56,756 bases of DNA from Ornatilinea apprima (GCF_001306115.1 NZ_LGCL01000043.1:1-56756), one strand, 5' to 3'; shown: positions 38,774-48,525, counted from the first letter of the stretch. Numbers and translations are program-made. The notes: generated by a model not told the origin, from the letters alone.

Positions 38774-39807
38774 TGACCCTGCCCACCCCGCCGCTGCTTA
38801 AACCGGCCCGCCTGCAGCCCGGCGACATGCTTGCTGTGGTCAGTCCTTCTTTCGGCGCGGCGGGTCTATTCCCTCACCGCCTGGAGATGGGCCTGCGCCA
38901 AGCCGAAGAAATGGGATTCAAGGTCAAAGTCATGCCCAACGCGCGCGGTGTGATGGGCGCGGTTTCGGGCACACCCCAGCAGCGCGCGGACGATCTGCAC
39001 GCCGCCTTTCTTGACCCCGAAGTGAAAGCCATTATCGCCGCCATCGGCGGCAACCACTCCAATCACCTGCTGCCCCTGCTCGACTTTGACCTCATTCGCG
39101 CCCACCCCAAAATCTTCATGGGGTACTCGGATATCACCGTGCTGAACGTGGCCATTCACCGCCGCACCGGCCTGGTCACCTTCAACGGCCCGGCCTTCAT
39201 CACCGACTTTGCCGAATACCCGGCCATGTTCGATTACGCCCGCGATTCCTTCCAGCGCACCCTTTGCGCGGCGCAGGCTCCAGGGCAAATCCAGCCCGCC
39301 GCCGCGTGGACCGATGAGTTCCTGGACTGGGCCGAGAAAAAAGACCTGCAACGCGCCCGCCTCATGCAGCCCTCCCCCGGCTGGACGTGGCTCAAACCCG
39401 GCGCGGCCGAAGGCTGGCTGATCGGCGGCTGCATTGAATCGCTGGAACACCTGCGCGGCACCGCCTTCTGGCCTGATTTTGAAGGCGCGCTGCTCTACCT
39501 GGAAACCTCCGAAGAAAAACCCACCCCCGCCCAGGTCGACAGCATGCTGATGGATTACGAAAACATGGGTATCTTTGACCGCATCGCCGGGCTGCTGGTG
39601 GGCCGCCCCATGCTCTACTCGGAGGAAGAGAAGCAGCAGCTCCGTGAGGTGATTTTAGAGCGCACCCGTGCCTATCACTTCCCCATCATTAGCGACATGG
39701 ACTTCGGCCACACCGCGCCGCTCTTTATTTTGCCCAACGGCTGCCGCGCCCGCGTCGACAGTCAGGCCCGGCGTTTTGAAATTTTGGAAGCCGCCGTTTC
39801 GGCTTAA
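38773..39807 (+). CDS. S66 family LD-carboxypeptidase
   Basis: The 344-residue protein has the S66 pattern: GDMLAVVSPS near the N-terminus, the catalytic serine in FMGYSDITVLN (about residue 118) and the catalytic histidine in MDFGHTAPLFILPNG (about residue 311). S66 members include LD-carboxypeptidase A, which trims murein tetrapeptides in recycling, and MccF-type microcin-immunity peptidases; the two cannot be separated safely here. The glutamate of the triad probably lies in the segment LYLETSEEKP. It is coupled to the flavodoxin gene by a one-base overlap. Confidence 0.88.
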   Translation: MTLPTPPLLKPARLQPGDMLAVVSPSFGAAGLFPHRLEMGLRQAEEMGFKVKVMPNARGVMGAVSGTPQQRADDLHAAFLDPEVKAIIAAIGGNHSNHLLPLLDFDLIRAHPKIFMGYSDITVLNVAIHRRTGLVTFNGPAFITDFAEYPAMFDYARDSFQRTLCAAQAPGQIQPAAAWTDEFLDWAEKKDLQRARLMQPSPGWTWLKPGAAEGWLIGGCIESLEHLRGTAFWPDFEGALLYLETSEEKPTPAQVDSMLMDYENMGIFDRIAGLLVGRPMLYSEEEKQQLREVILERTRAYHFPIISDMDFGHTAPLFILPNGCRARVDSQARRFEILEAAVSA

Positions 39808-39818
39808 GAAAGGCGCGT

Positions 39819-40382
39819 ATGTTCACCCGACTCTCCCAGGCCCTCGACCGCCTCGCCGCCCGCTCTAACATGATCGTCTTTGGGCTGCTGTTTCTAATCA
39901 CCTTTTTTATCTTCATTCCCTCGGCCTCGCGCCGCATCGAACAGGCCAGCGGGCAGCCCGCCGATCTTCTGGACATGCGCCTGGCCTACACCCCCGCCCA
40001 GGCCCAATCCGTTTTCGACGCTCTCGGCGAGGCCGGCCGCGACGCCTACGCCCATTTCAGCATGTCCGCCGACCTGGTCTTCCCCCTCGTTTACGGCCTG
40101 CTCTTCAGCACCGGTCTGGTGTACCTCTACCGCCCATCTCTAGTGGAACACCCGGCCCGCTTTTCCCCCGTCTTCCTGCCCCTGCTGGCCATGCTCTTTG
40201 ACTACCTGGAAAACTTTACCCTGGTGGCCTGTCTGGCTAACTACCCCACCCCCGACCCGCTCATGCTGCAGGCCGCCAGTCTCTTCACCACCACCAAATG
40301 GGCATTTCAGGCCGCCACCTTTGCCGCTGCCGCCTGGGGTCTGTATCAACTTTTGCGCAGCCGGCGCGCCGCGCGCCGGTAA
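39819..40382 (+). CDS. Integral membrane protein of unknown function
   Basis: The 187-residue protein has about four hydrophobic spans (residues about 18-34, 82-100, 112-130 and 155-175) and a central soluble segment with DMRLAYTPAQAQSVFDALGEAGRDAY, given here in words as a 25-residue loop rich in Asp and Ala. I do not recognise a family with certainty. It begins 11 bases after the S66 gene and is followed after 17 bases by the toroid-protein gene, so the four genes likely form one operon. Confidence 0.75.
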   Translation: MFTRLSQALDRLAARSNMIVFGLLFLITFFIFIPSASRRIEQASGQPADLLDMRLAYTPAQAQSVFDALGEAGRDAYAHFSMSADLVFPLVYGLLFSTGLVYLYRPSLVEHPARFSPVFLPLLAMLFDYLENFTLVACLANYPTPDPLMLQAASLFTTTKWAFQAATFAAAAWGLYQLLRSRRAARR

Positions 40383-40399
40383 GATTGGGAGGTGAAGCC

Positions 40400-41419
40400 A
40401 TGCCCTGGCTGAATCATCTTTCCGGCGATCCCCTCACCTGGCTGCTCGAGCCAGAGGAGCCCGCCGCGCGTTTTCTCGCCTTGCGCGACCTGCAAGACCT
40501 GCCCGAAGACCACCCCGACTGCCAGACAACCCGCGCCGCCGCCCACCAGCAGGGACCCATCCCCGCCATTCTGGAGCAGATGAACCCCGAAGGGTACTGG
40601 ATCGAGCCAGGCGGCGGTTACAACCCCAAGTATCGTTCCACCGTCTGGTCGCTCATCCTCCTCGCCCAGTTGGGCGCCTCCGCCCGCCTGGACGAACGCA
40701 TCCAGCGCGCCTGCGCCTACCAGATCGACCACAGCCTCAGCCCCAACGGTCCGTTTGGCGGCTCGCCCAATGCCCCCTCCAGCACCGTCGACTGCCTGCA
40801 GGGCAACCTGTGTTGGGCGCTGGTGCGCCTGGGCTGCCGGGACGAGCGCCTGAACAAAGCCTACGAGTGGATGGCGCGCAGCGTTACCGGGGAGGGCGTC
40901 GCCCCGGCCAGCGAGCGCGACGCGCCCCTGCGCTACTACGCCGGCAAATGCGGCCCCAACTTCGCCTGCGGCGCCAACGACAAACAATCCTGCGCCTGGG
41001 GCGCGGCCAAGGTGATGCTGGCCTTCAGCGTCTGCCCGCCGCAAGCCCGCACCCCGCTGGTCGAGCGCGCCATTCAGCAGGGCATCGACTTTCTCTTCAG
41101 CGTCGACCCGGCCACCGCCGCCTACCCCAGCGGCTACACCGGCAAGCCCAGCACCAGCTGGTGGAAGTTCGGCTTCCCGGTCTTCTACATTACCGACATT
41201 CTGCAAATTGCCGAAGCCCTGGCCGCCCACGGCTGCGCCAAAGACCCGCGCCTGGCCAACACCCTGCAGCTCATCCTCTCCAAACAGGGCGCGGACGGGC
41301 GCTGGTCATTGGAATATGATTATCGCGGCAAAACGTGGCTGGAATGGGGCGAGAAAAAGCAGCCCAACAAATGGGTTACCCTGCGCGCCCTGCGCGTGAT
41401 CAAAGCCGCTTTCGATTAA
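40400..41419 (+). CDS. Alpha/alpha-toroid protein (terpenoid-cyclase/prenyltransferase-like fold)
   Basis: The 339-residue soluble protein has repeats of the type found in squalene cyclases and protein prenyltransferases: EGYWIEPGGGYNPKYRSTVW (about residues 60-79), NGPFGGSPNAPSSTVDCLQG (about 115-134) and GADGRWSLEYDYRGKTWLEW (about 297-316). No DXDD or QW-motif set for a true terpene cyclase is evident, so a cyclase role is not claimed. It is rich in cysteine and tryptophan (for example CGPNFACGANDKQSCAWGAAK in two parts). GGGAGGTGAAG before 40400 fixes the start. Function unknown. Confidence 0.75.
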   Translation: MPWLNHLSGDPLTWLLEPEEPAARFLALRDLQDLPEDHPDCQTTRAAAHQQGPIPAILEQMNPEGYWIEPGGGYNPKYRSTVWSLILLAQLGASARLDERIQRACAYQIDHSLSPNGPFGGSPNAPSSTVDCLQGNLCWALVRLGCRDERLNKAYEWMARSVTGEGVAPASERDAPLRYYAGKCGPNFACGANDKQSCAWGAAKVMLAFSVCPPQARTPLVERAIQQGIDFLFSVDPATAAYPSGYTGKPSTSWWKFGFPVFYITDILQIAEALAAHGCAKDPRLANTLQLILSKQGADGRWSLEYDYRGKTWLEWGEKKQPNKWVTLRALRVIKAAFD

Positions 41420-41430
41420 CCCGGCGGCAG

Positions 41431-42615
41431 CTACGCTCCTTGCGATGCCAGCGCCAAAGGCAGCCCCAGCGCCAGCGCCCGGTAGCCTTCTACCCCGCGC
41501 AGCAGGTCCTCCACCGCCAGGTACTCGTCCGGCACGTGCGCCTGCTCAATGTCCCCCGGTCCAAAGATCAGCGCCGGCAGGCCCATTTCACCCGCCGCCG
41601 TGCTGGCGTTGGTGCAGTACGGCACCGCGTGCGGCCGCGGATCAATCCCCGCCCCCTCCAGCGCGGATACCGCACCGCGCACCCAGGCCGAATCGGGCGG
41701 CATGTGCCAGCCAGGGTGAAAATCGGGCGCGCGCAACACGCGCCCGGTGTAGGTTTCAAAACTGACCTCTTCCACCGCCAACTCCCAGCCCGGAACATCG
41801 GCCAGCGCGCGCCGGTACTCACCCAGCACGCTCTCTTCCGTCTCACCCAGCACCAGCCGCCGGTCGTAGACTACCTGGCAGGCGTGCGGCAGGGTCGAAG
41901 ACAGGGGCGGCAGCGGCTCAGACTGGATGAACAGCGGCGCCATCACCCCGCGGCCCAGCCAGGCGTCCTCCGGCAGCGGCAGGCTCTCCACCCGCCGCAC
42001 AATCTCGGCCGCCTTGATCAGCGCATTCTCACCCAACTGCGGCGTGGAAGAATGCGCCGCCCGCCCGCGCGCCCAAAACACAATCCGCGCCCGGCCTTTT
42101 TGCCCCATCGCCAGGCGGCAGCCGGTCGGCTCGCCCACCACCACTCCCTGCGGTTGCAGCGCCTCCAGCGCGTGGCGCAAGCCGGCCCCCTCCAGAGTCT
42201 CTTCGCCCACGCTGCCCACCGCGAACAAACTGCCGCGGATCTGCGCCCGCTCCAGGCTGCCCAGCGCCGTGATCAAAGCCGCCAGCGAGCCTTTCGTGTC
42301 TGCCGCCCCGCGCCCGTAGACCTTTCCATCGCGCAGCGCCGCCCCAAAGGGGTCTACGCTCCAATCCTCACGCCGGCCCATCTCCACCACGTCCATGTGC
42401 GCCTCAAACACCAGCCGCGGGCCCGGCAAATCTCCGCGCCGCTCGCCGATCACATTTCCCACCTCGTCCCGCCACACGCGGTCAAACCCCAGGCGCAGCA
42501 TCTGCGCCTCCACCACCGCGGCAGCCGCCGCCTCTTGCCCGCTTAAGCCGGGGGCCTGCACCAGCCGCCGCAGCAAATCCACCGCCTCATTTTGTGGTTC
42601 CACGCTCAATCCCAT
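41431..42615 (-). CDS. M20 family metallohydrolase (ArgE/DapE/YgeY-like)
   Basis: The 394-residue protein has M20 metal-site motifs: FEAHMDVVEMG (first His and Asp), VYGRGAADTKGSLAAL (bridging Asp), SVGEETLEGAG (catalytic and metal Glu) and GDIEQAHVPDEY (C-terminal His). These enzymes remove acyl groups or cut small peptides; ArgE, DapE and YgeY are related. YgeY lies beside diaminopropionate ammonia-lyase in E. coli, and such a lyase gene is 6 kb away here, but the link is inference. The start at 42615 has a GGAGGTGG site. It converges with the toroid gene with only 11 bases between. Confidence 0.87.
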   Translation of the reverse strand: MGLSVEPQNEAVDLLRRLVQAPGLSGQEAAAAAVVEAQMLRLGFDRVWRDEVGNVIGERRGDLPGPRLVFEAHMDVVEMGRREDWSVDPFGAALRDGKVYGRGAADTKGSLAALITALGSLERAQIRGSLFAVGSVGEETLEGAGLRHALEALQPQGVVVGEPTGCRLAMGQKGRARIVFWARGRAAHSSTPQLGENALIKAAEIVRRVESLPLPEDAWLGRGVMAPLFIQSEPLPPLSSTLPHACQVVYDRRLVLGETEESVLGEYRRALADVPGWELAVEEVSFETYTGRVLRAPDFHPGWHMPPDSAWVRGAVSALEGAGIDPRPHAVPYCTNASTAAGEMGLPALIFGPGDIEQAHVPDEYLAVEDLLRGVEGYRALALGLPLALASQGA

Positions 42616-42823
42616 GCGCCACCTCCATTTCTGATCACCCTCATCATACAAAGCGCCCCAGCCCGCCGCAAGTGCCTTCAATCACCCAATCTCCATGAAC
42701 GGCCTCCGCGCGGCTGTAATTCTCCAAATCGCACCCTTAATGGAATTTTTTATCCTTTCTTTATGGGTTACTCCCCCCTTCGCACCGATAACATTAACAA
42801 AACTCGATCCATGAGGTCTGTTT

Positions 42824-45154
42824 ATGCGCGCAAATGACTCGTCCTTAAATAAGAAACGGGCATTCTTCCAATCCTGGAATGCAAAAATATTATTGTTTGG
42901 CGTCCTCACCGCCTTCCTGCCCTTGCTGGCTCTGGGCAGCATCTCATACTTCAGCGCCCAAACCGCCCTGCAAGATGCCTACACCCAGCAAATGCAGGGT
43001 AAATCCGACATCATCAACCAGGATGTGAACACCTGGCTGGAGGAACAGGTTACCTATGTGCGTCTGCTGGCCTCCAATGCCGCTTTGCAAACCCTTTCTG
43101 AAGGCCAGTACGTGCCCGTCCTGGAAGAAGCGCTAGCCACCAATCCCAATCTCAGTTTTTTGATCGTCATCTCGCTGGAAGGCAAAGAACTCTACAACTC
43201 GGCCAATACCGGCGGGGCAGCAAACCTGCAAGACCTCTCTGACCGGCCTTACTTCCTCGCGGCCAAAGCCGGGGACATTTTTATTAACGACCCGGTGGTT
43301 TCGCGCACCACCGGCAAGGCCGTGTTTGTCATCTCCGCGCCCATTATCAAAGATGGAAAGGTCATCGCCGTACTGGCCGCCCCCATGCGGGTTGAAACCG
43401 TCAATCAGATGATCGCCTCGGCGTATAACGGTGAAACCGGTGAAGCTTACATTATCAATTCCAAGGGCGTTTTCTTAACCCCCTCGCGCTTTGCCGAAGA
43501 ACTGAAAGCCAGCGGCGTGGAGAAGTGGGACGTCCTGCAGCTCTCCACCGACTCGCTGGCTGCCCAGCGCGCCATTGCCGGAGACTCGGGCGTGGAGGTG
43601 TACCCGAATTACCTTGGCAATCAGGTGCTGGGCGCGTTTTCTCCCCTTCAGATTCGCAACGCCCAGTGGGCCTTGATCATCGAGCAGGAGACCAGCGAAA
43701 TCTACCAGCCCATCACCCGCCTGCGCAATTTGCTCATGCTGCTCACCCTGGTCTTCCTGGTAGTGGTCGTTGCTGTCAGCCTCTTTATCAGCCGCCGCAT
43801 GACCCGTCCCATTCTCGCCATCTCTCAGGCCACGCAGCAACTCGCCCAGGGCGACCTTAACCAGCAGATGACCCTGCGCGGCAAAGATGAAATTGGCAGC
43901 ATGGCCGATGCCTTTCGCCATCTGATCGAATATATGACCGAAATGGCGCAAACAGCCGGCGCCATCGCCCAGGGAGACCTCACCGCTGAAGTCACCCCGC
44001 GCGGCGCGCAAGACCAGTTGGGCCAGGCCTTTCAGCGCATGGTGACCAACCTGCGCGGGCAGATCTCTGCCCTGGCCAGCTCAGCCTCTGACCTTGAAAC
44101 AGCCTCCGGCGAACTGTCGCATGTCTCGCACCAGGCCGGGCAGGCCACGGGGCAAATCGCTGCCACCATCCAGCAGGTCGCCCGCGGCACCAGCCAGCAG
44201 TCCGAATCGGTTGCTCAAACCGCCACCTCGGTTGACCTCATGGCGCGCACCATTGATAAAGTGGCCCGCGGCGCGCAGGAACAGGCCCAGGCCGCGGCCG
44301 TTGCCTCCGAAGTAACCAGCCAGATCTCCCGCACCATCGAGCAGGTCTCCGGCAACGCCCAGGCGGTTACCCAGCAAGCCAGCATAGCCGCCAGCGCCGC
44401 CTCCGATGGCCAGCAGCAGGTCGAGCAGACCATTCAGGGCATGCTCTCCATTCGCTCCTCGGTGGAACAATCCGCCCAGGCCATCGAAGAGATGGGCCGC
44501 CGCTCAGACCAGATTGGCGTGATTGTGGAAACCATTCAAGACATCGCCTCGCAGACCAACCTGCTGGCGCTCAACGCCGCCATTGAGGCCGCCCGCGCCG
44601 GCGAACACGGCAAGGGCTTTGCCGTGGTGGCCGACGAAGTCCGCAAACTGGCCGAGCGTTCTGCCGCTGCCACCCGCGAAATTTCCGCCCTCATCGCCGG
44701 TATCCAGTCCACCGTTTTGCAGGCCGTGCAGGCGATGCGCCAGTCGGGGCAGCAGGTAGCTCAGGGTGTTGACCAGGCTAACGCATCCGGGCAGGCGTTG
44801 AATGCTATTTTAGATGCCGTCCACGCCGTTACCCAGCAGGCCGAACAGGCCAACCAGGCCGCCCGCCAGATGAGCGCTGCCTCCAACGAGCTGGTCAGCG
44901 CCGTCGACTCGGTCTCTTCCGTGATCGAAGCCAACACCACCGCCACACAAGAAATGTCTAGCTCCTCCACCCAGGTTTCGCAAGCCATCGAGAATATCGC
45001 CGCCGTGTCAGAAGAAAATTCAGCCGCCGTCGAAGAAGTCTCAGCTTCTACCGAAGAGATGAGCGCCCAGGTGCAGGAAGTCTCGGCCGCCGCCCAATCG
45101 CTGGCCGGGCTGGCCGAACAGCTCAACCAGATCGTCCAACAGTTCCGCGTGTAA
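42824..45154 (+). CDS. Methyl-accepting chemotaxis protein with dCache sensor
   Basis: The 776-residue protein has a first span (about residues 22-46), a double-Cache type sensor (about 50-285; [20 protein letters not shown] near 140 and [16 protein letters not shown] near 206 are typical), a second span (about 300-322), HAMP and a signalling domain with tip motif [17 protein letters not shown] near residues 583-599. dCache domains bind amino acids, amines or organic acids; the ligand is not predicted. The C-terminus QQFRV lacks a CheR-docking pentapeptide. A GAGGT site precedes ATG 42824. Confidence 0.94.
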   Translation: MRANDSSLNKKRAFFQSWNAKILLFGVLTAFLPLLALGSISYFSAQTALQDAYTQQMQGKSDIINQDVNTWLEEQVTYVRLLASNAALQTLSEGQYVPVLEEALATNPNLSFLIVISLEGKELYNSANTGGAANLQDLSDRPYFLAAKAGDIFINDPVVSRTTGKAVFVISAPIIKDGKVIAVLAAPMRVETVNQMIASAYNGETGEAYIINSKGVFLTPSRFAEELKASGVEKWDVLQLSTDSLAAQRAIAGDSGVEVYPNYLGNQVLGAFSPLQIRNAQWALIIEQETSEIYQPITRLRNLLMLLTLVFLVVVVAVSLFISRRMTRPILAISQATQQLAQGDLNQQMTLRGKDEIGSMADAFRHLIEYMTEMAQTAGAIAQGDLTAEVTPRGAQDQLGQAFQRMVTNLRGQISALASSASDLETASGELSHVSHQAGQATGQIAATIQQVARGTSQQSESVAQTATSVDLMARTIDKVARGAQEQAQAAAVASEVTSQISRTIEQVSGNAQAVTQQASIAASAASDGQQQVEQTIQGMLSIRSSVEQSAQAIEEMGRRSDQIGVIVETIQDIASQTNLLALNAAIEAARAGEHGKGFAVVADEVRKLAERSAAATREISALIAGIQSTVLQAVQAMRQSGQQVAQGVDQANASGQALNAILDAVHAVTQQAEQANQAARQMSAASNELVSAVDSVSSVIEANTTATQEMSSSSTQVSQAIENIAAVSEENSAAVEEVSASTEEMSAQVQEVSAAAQSLAGLAEQLNQIVQQFRV

Positions 45155-45210
45155 AGCGCGGCGTCCCACAGCAGGCGCAACCACCACACAACGTGAGATC
45201 CATTCCAATC

Positions 45211-45249
45211 GCTCCCCCAATTTCGGCAAAACACCAAAATTGGGGGAGC
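45211..45249 (+). terminator. Hairpin after the second chemoreceptor gene
   Basis: A perfect 13-pair stem (45211-45223 with 45237-45249) surrounds a 13-base loop. The T run after it is weak (CCATTTGATT), so termination is probable rather than sure. Confidence 0.7.
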
Positions 45250-45435
45250 GCCATTTGATTCAACATTACATATTCGATACGCTTTCAAGCATTTGCCATA
45301 TCCCATACGCAAATTCTCTCCCCCGAAACTCGCCAGATTACCAGTGTGCCGTACGCCGATCTGAGGTACTATTGGTATAGCGCCGTTCAACGGGAACGGC
45401 CGCCAGTCCCTTTACCACCTTAAGGAGGTTCCCTT

Positions 45436-46416
45436 ATGAGTGTCCTGATTGGTATCATTGTTGGATTCGGGGCCTGGTTTGTTCTGCGCTACGTTCTCAC
45501 CGCCTTCTACACAGTCGACCAGAACGAACGCGCCGTTAAAACCATCTTTGGCCGGGCAGAGCGCCTGGGCGACACCATGACCGCCGACTCTGCTCTGGGC
45601 GAAACCCTCACCGACGAACACAAACAGCGCTACAACTACCCGATGGTGCGCGTCATTCCCCCCGGCGGGCCCTACCTGAAATGGCCCTGGGAACGCATCT
45701 ACAAGGTATCGGTTGCCACGCAGACCATCAACATGGCCTACGACCCCGACGACCCCAACGCCAACTCACGCGGCACCTTACTGGAAGCCGTCACCAAAGA
45801 CCAGCTCAACACCGGCCTCACCGGGCAGATCCGCTACCGCGTGGCTGAGAGTAACCTGTATGCCTATCTCTTCGGCGTCAAGCAGCCCATCTCGCACGTG
45901 ATGGGGTATTTCGTCTCCGTGCTGCGCGAGCGCATCGCCAGCTTTGAAGCCCCGCCCCCCGCGCCGAACGCCGAAGGCGAAATCAGCAACGTCAGCGGCG
46001 TCTCGATCAACGACCTGCGCAAAAACCTGCGCGACCTGAACGAGCACATGGAACGCGAATGCGCCACCTCTGCCGCGCGCTACGGTATCATCCTGGACGC
46101 GTCTCTCATCACCGGCATCGACCCGCCCGCCGAGGTGGAAGTGGCCCTGGCCGCCATTAACACCGCCCACAACCAGGTCTCGTCCGATATCAGCCTGGCC
46201 CAGGCCGCGGCCGACCAGAAGATTGTCCAGTCCAAGCGCGCCGTGGAGATCGAAACGCTCAACGCCCAGGCCGAGGTGGAACCCCTGGTAGCCCTGGCCG
46301 ATCAGCTTCAAGCATTAAAGAAGAGCGGCAAAGGCGCCTTGCAGTCATACCTGCGCAACGTGCGCCTGCGTCTGTTTGACCATGCTGAAAACATTGTGCG
46401 CGAGGTGGAATCATGA
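45436..46416 (+). CDS. SPFH/Band-7 domain membrane protein, first of a pair
   Basis: The 326-residue protein has one N-terminal span (about residues 3-24) followed by an SPFH domain (FYTVDQNERAVKTIFGRAER near 24) and a C-terminal coiled-coil-like region rich in Ala, Gln and Glu (about 235-300). SPFH proteins assemble into membrane-associated rings or microdomains, as stomatin, flotillin and HflK/HflC do. It has a very strong AAGGAGGTT site and overlaps the next SPFH gene by four bases (ATGA). The paired layout recalls HflK-HflC, but no FtsH gene is nearby. Confidence 0.85.
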   Translation: MSVLIGIIVGFGAWFVLRYVLTAFYTVDQNERAVKTIFGRAERLGDTMTADSALGETLTDEHKQRYNYPMVRVIPPGGPYLKWPWERIYKVSVATQTINMAYDPDDPNANSRGTLLEAVTKDQLNTGLTGQIRYRVAESNLYAYLFGVKQPISHVMGYFVSVLRERIASFEAPPPAPNAEGEISNVSGVSINDLRKNLRDLNEHMERECATSAARYGIILDASLITGIDPPAEVEVALAAINTAHNQVSSDISLAQAAADQKIVQSKRAVEIETLNAQAEVEPLVALADQLQALKKSGKGALQSYLRNVRLRLFDHAENIVREVES

Positions 46417-47315
46417 GCGATTTTATGCAATTTCTCTTTGCCGCCGCGATCACATTTATGGCCATGTGGTTGGTGATGCCCATTTTTCTCTTTCTGCTGC
46501 GCCGCATTGGCCTCTACACGATTGTACAAGAGGGCACCTGCCAGGTTTTCATTCTCTTCGGGCGTGTGATCGGCATTCTGCGCGAGCCTGGCTTGCACAT
46601 TTTGCCCTTCAAGCTCGGCCTCAACGCCTTTCTGGTTAACTGGCTGGGCAACCGCCGCGTGTTGGATATGCGCCTCGACCAGCAGTACCTGCGCAGCAAC
46701 CCGGTCAACTCCGAAGAAGGCGCGCCGATGGGCGTTGGCATCTGGTATGAAATGTACATCAGCGACCCGGTTGCCTACCTCTTCAAAAACGTTGACCCGC
46801 GGGGATCACTGGCCGCCAACGTCAGCAACGCCGTGGTGCGCTCGCTCAGCAACATGCCTCTCGAAAATATGCTCATCAACCGCCACTATATGAGCCACGC
46901 CGTGCGCGAAGAAGTATCGCCGCGCTCGCACGAATGGGGTTACAAGCTGGGTTCGGTTTACATCCGTAAAGTTCACTTCCGCGACGCGGGCATGATCCAC
47001 CAAATCGAAGCCAAAGTCGTCAACCGCCTGCGCCAGGTAACCTCGGCCATCAAGCAAGACGGCGCCAACCAGGTGAACATTATCACCAGCACCGCCGAGC
47101 GCCTGGCCGCCGTGGAATTTGCCAAAGCGGCCGCCATTCGCCCGCGCATCCTCGGCGAGGCGATGAAAGCTATCGCTGAAGACCCGGAAATCTCCAACGT
47201 GATGTTCGAAATTCTGGAAACGCAGCGCATTCTGGAAAGCAAGAGCAAACTCACTCTTGTTCCCCCGCGCAGCGAACTGCTTACCCAGCTCATCGCCGCG
47301 CGCAAGCCGGAATAA
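46413..47315 (+). CDS. SPFH/Band-7 domain membrane protein, second of a pair
   Basis: The 300-residue protein has one N-terminal span (about residues 6-30), an SPFH domain (YTIVQEGTCQVFILFGRVIG near 33; REPGLHILPFKLG near 57) and a C-terminal helical segment (about 195-290). It is distinct in sequence from its partner but has the same architecture, as HflC is to HflK. Translational coupling to the upstream gene suggests a hetero-oligomeric complex. Function beyond membrane scaffolding is unknown. Confidence 0.85.
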   Translation: MSDFMQFLFAAAITFMAMWLVMPIFLFLLRRIGLYTIVQEGTCQVFILFGRVIGILREPGLHILPFKLGLNAFLVNWLGNRRVLDMRLDQQYLRSNPVNSEEGAPMGVGIWYEMYISDPVAYLFKNVDPRGSLAANVSNAVVRSLSNMPLENMLINRHYMSHAVREEVSPRSHEWGYKLGSVYIRKVHFRDAGMIHQIEAKVVNRLRQVTSAIKQDGANQVNIITSTAERLAAVEFAKAAAIRPRILGEAMKAIAEDPEISNVMFEILETQRILESKSKLTLVPPRSELLTQLIAARKPE

Positions 47316-47344
47316 GCCGCTTCACCCCCCTGTTCGTCTGATCT

Positions 47345-47369
47345 CAACCCCCGCCCTGCGCGGGGGTTG
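47345..47369. terminator. Hairpin between the SPFH pair and the TetR gene
   Basis: CAACCCCCGC (47345-47354) pairs with GCGGGGGTTG (47360-47369), loop CCTGC. No clear T run on either side; it sits between two converging genes and may end both. Confidence 0.65.
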
Positions 47370-47373
47370 GCGC

Positions 47374-47922
47374 TTAAGAAGGGCGAATCATCGCCTCCAG
47401 CGCCGCCAGCACCCGCGCGCGGGTATCCGCGTCTGGCGCGGCCAGCCCAAACAATTCCACCAGCCACAGCCCATCCACCGCCAGGCGCACAATCGCTGCC
47501 GTGGTCGGGTCAATTCCGTCGTCTTCCAGCAGGCGCACCCATTCGCCAAAGCTCTCTTGCATGGGCGCCAGCAGAGCCGGGTTGGTGGCCACCGCCGCCA
47601 GCAGTCCCGAACTCATCCGTGGAACGCGCTGCCGGTCTTCATAAGTGGTCTGCAGGTACGCGCGCGTCCAGCGCCCGGGCGCGTCTTCTGGCTGCTGACG
47701 CGCCGCTTCGTTCAAGTCGCGGGTAAATACCTCCAGGTAATAGCGGATCATTCCTTCAATCAGGGCTTCTTTGCTGGGAAAGTGATACAGCAGCCCGCCT
47801 TTGCTGATCCCCGCTTCACGCGCGGTTAAGTCGAGGGTCAGCCGCTCAACCCCTTGCTGTTGAACAATACGGCTGGCAGCATCCAGAATGGCTGTGCGCG
47901 TGTTCTCGCCTGACTTTGGCAT
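47374..47922 (-). CDS. TetR-family transcriptional regulator
   Basis: The 182-residue protein has an N-terminal helix-turn-helix with TAREAGISKGGLLYHFPSKE (about residues 33-52) and a helical ligand domain that I cannot assign. TetR proteins usually repress neighbours until a small ligand binds. It is divergent from the Rnk-like gene, and its promoter overlaps an inverted repeat (47961-47976) that recurs in front of the ammonia-lyase gene. A GGAGGT site precedes the ATG. Confidence 0.9.
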   Translation of the reverse strand: MPKSGENTRTAILDAASRIVQQQGVERLTLDLTAREAGISKGGLLYHFPSKEALIEGMIRYYLEVFTRDLNEAARQQPEDAPGRWTRAYLQTTYEDRQRVPRMSSGLLAAVATNPALLAPMQESFGEWVRLLEDDGIDPTTAAIVRLAVDGLWLVELFGLAAPDADTRARVLAALEAMIRPS

Positions 47923-47952
47923 GAGTCATTACCTCCAACATTCAGAATATGT

Positions 47953-47979
47953 TATAATTATACCGTCCAGACGGTATAA
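47953..47979. promoter_or_regulatory. TetR operator and divergent promoters, site 1
   Basis: TACCGTCCAGACGGTATAA (47961-47979) contains seven-base arms TACCGTC/GACGGTA around CA. TATAAT occurs on the + strand at 47953-47958 and on the - strand at 47962-47957, so the repeat overlaps the start regions of both the TetR and Rnk-like genes. The same 19 bases occur at 49827-49845. Confidence 0.82.
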
Positions 47980-48059
47980 ATAAAAAGCATCTTGCTGCTC
48001 GCGGGCCACGCAACCACAGTCCGCCGCATGACCGCCTGCGCACAGTAAAGGAAAAAACA

Positions 48060-48470
48060 ATGTACAATCATACCATTCATATCACCCAGGCCGACGCCGC
48101 TAAATTACGCGACCTGATTCGCGACACCCACATTCCCGGAGAGGCCCTCAACCCGCACCTGGCAGCGCTCAATGCCGAGCTTGACCGCGCGGTGATCATC
48201 GACTCGCGCGAGATTCCCGCCGACGTCATCACCATGAATTCCCAGGCCCACCTGGAAGACATGGAAACTGGCGAGGAAATGCATTTCTCGCTCGTCTTCC
48301 CGGAGAGCGCCGACAGCCAGCAGGGCAAAATTTCCATTCTCGCCCCGGTTGGCACCGCCACGCTGGGCTACCGTGCCGGTGATGTGTTCGAAATGCAAAC
48401 GCCCGGCGGTGTTCGCAAACTCAAAATCGTGCGCGTGCTCTACCAGCCCGAAGCCTCAGGCGACGAATAA
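48060..48470 (+). CDS. Rnk-like GreA/GreB-family protein
   Basis: The 136-residue protein resembles Rnk, the so-called regulator of nucleoside diphosphate kinase, with ALNAELDRAVIIDSREIPAD (about residues 36-55) and the Gre C-terminal-like segment ISILAPVGTATLGYRAGD (about 91-108). Rnk binds RNA polymerase like Gre factors but has a shortened coiled coil and does not stimulate cleavage in the studied case. It has an AAAGGA site. Its promoter shares the operator with the TetR gene, suggesting ligand-controlled expression. Confidence 0.85.
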   Translation: MYNHTIHITQADAAKLRDLIRDTHIPGEALNPHLAALNAELDRAVIIDSREIPADVITMNSQAHLEDMETGEEMHFSLVFPESADSQQGKISILAPVGTATLGYRAGDVFEMQTPGGVRKLKIVRVLYQPEASGDE

Positions 48471-48490
48471 GCCGCTATTCGTCAAGTAAC

Positions 48491-48525
48491 CGGGCCGGAA
48501 TGATGGAATTCATTCCGGCCCGTTG
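48491..48525. terminator. Terminator between the Rnk-like gene and dpaL
   Basis: A perfect 13-pair stem CGGGCCGGAATGA (48491-48503) with TCATTCCGGCCCG (48510-48522), loop TGGAAT, followed by TTGATTAT. It lies between converging genes. Confidence 0.8.

Noticed and set aside
41335..42546. 403-codon open frame antisense to the M20 hydrolase
   Set aside because: Arg/Gln/His-rich shadow; the - strand frame has all M20 metal motifs.
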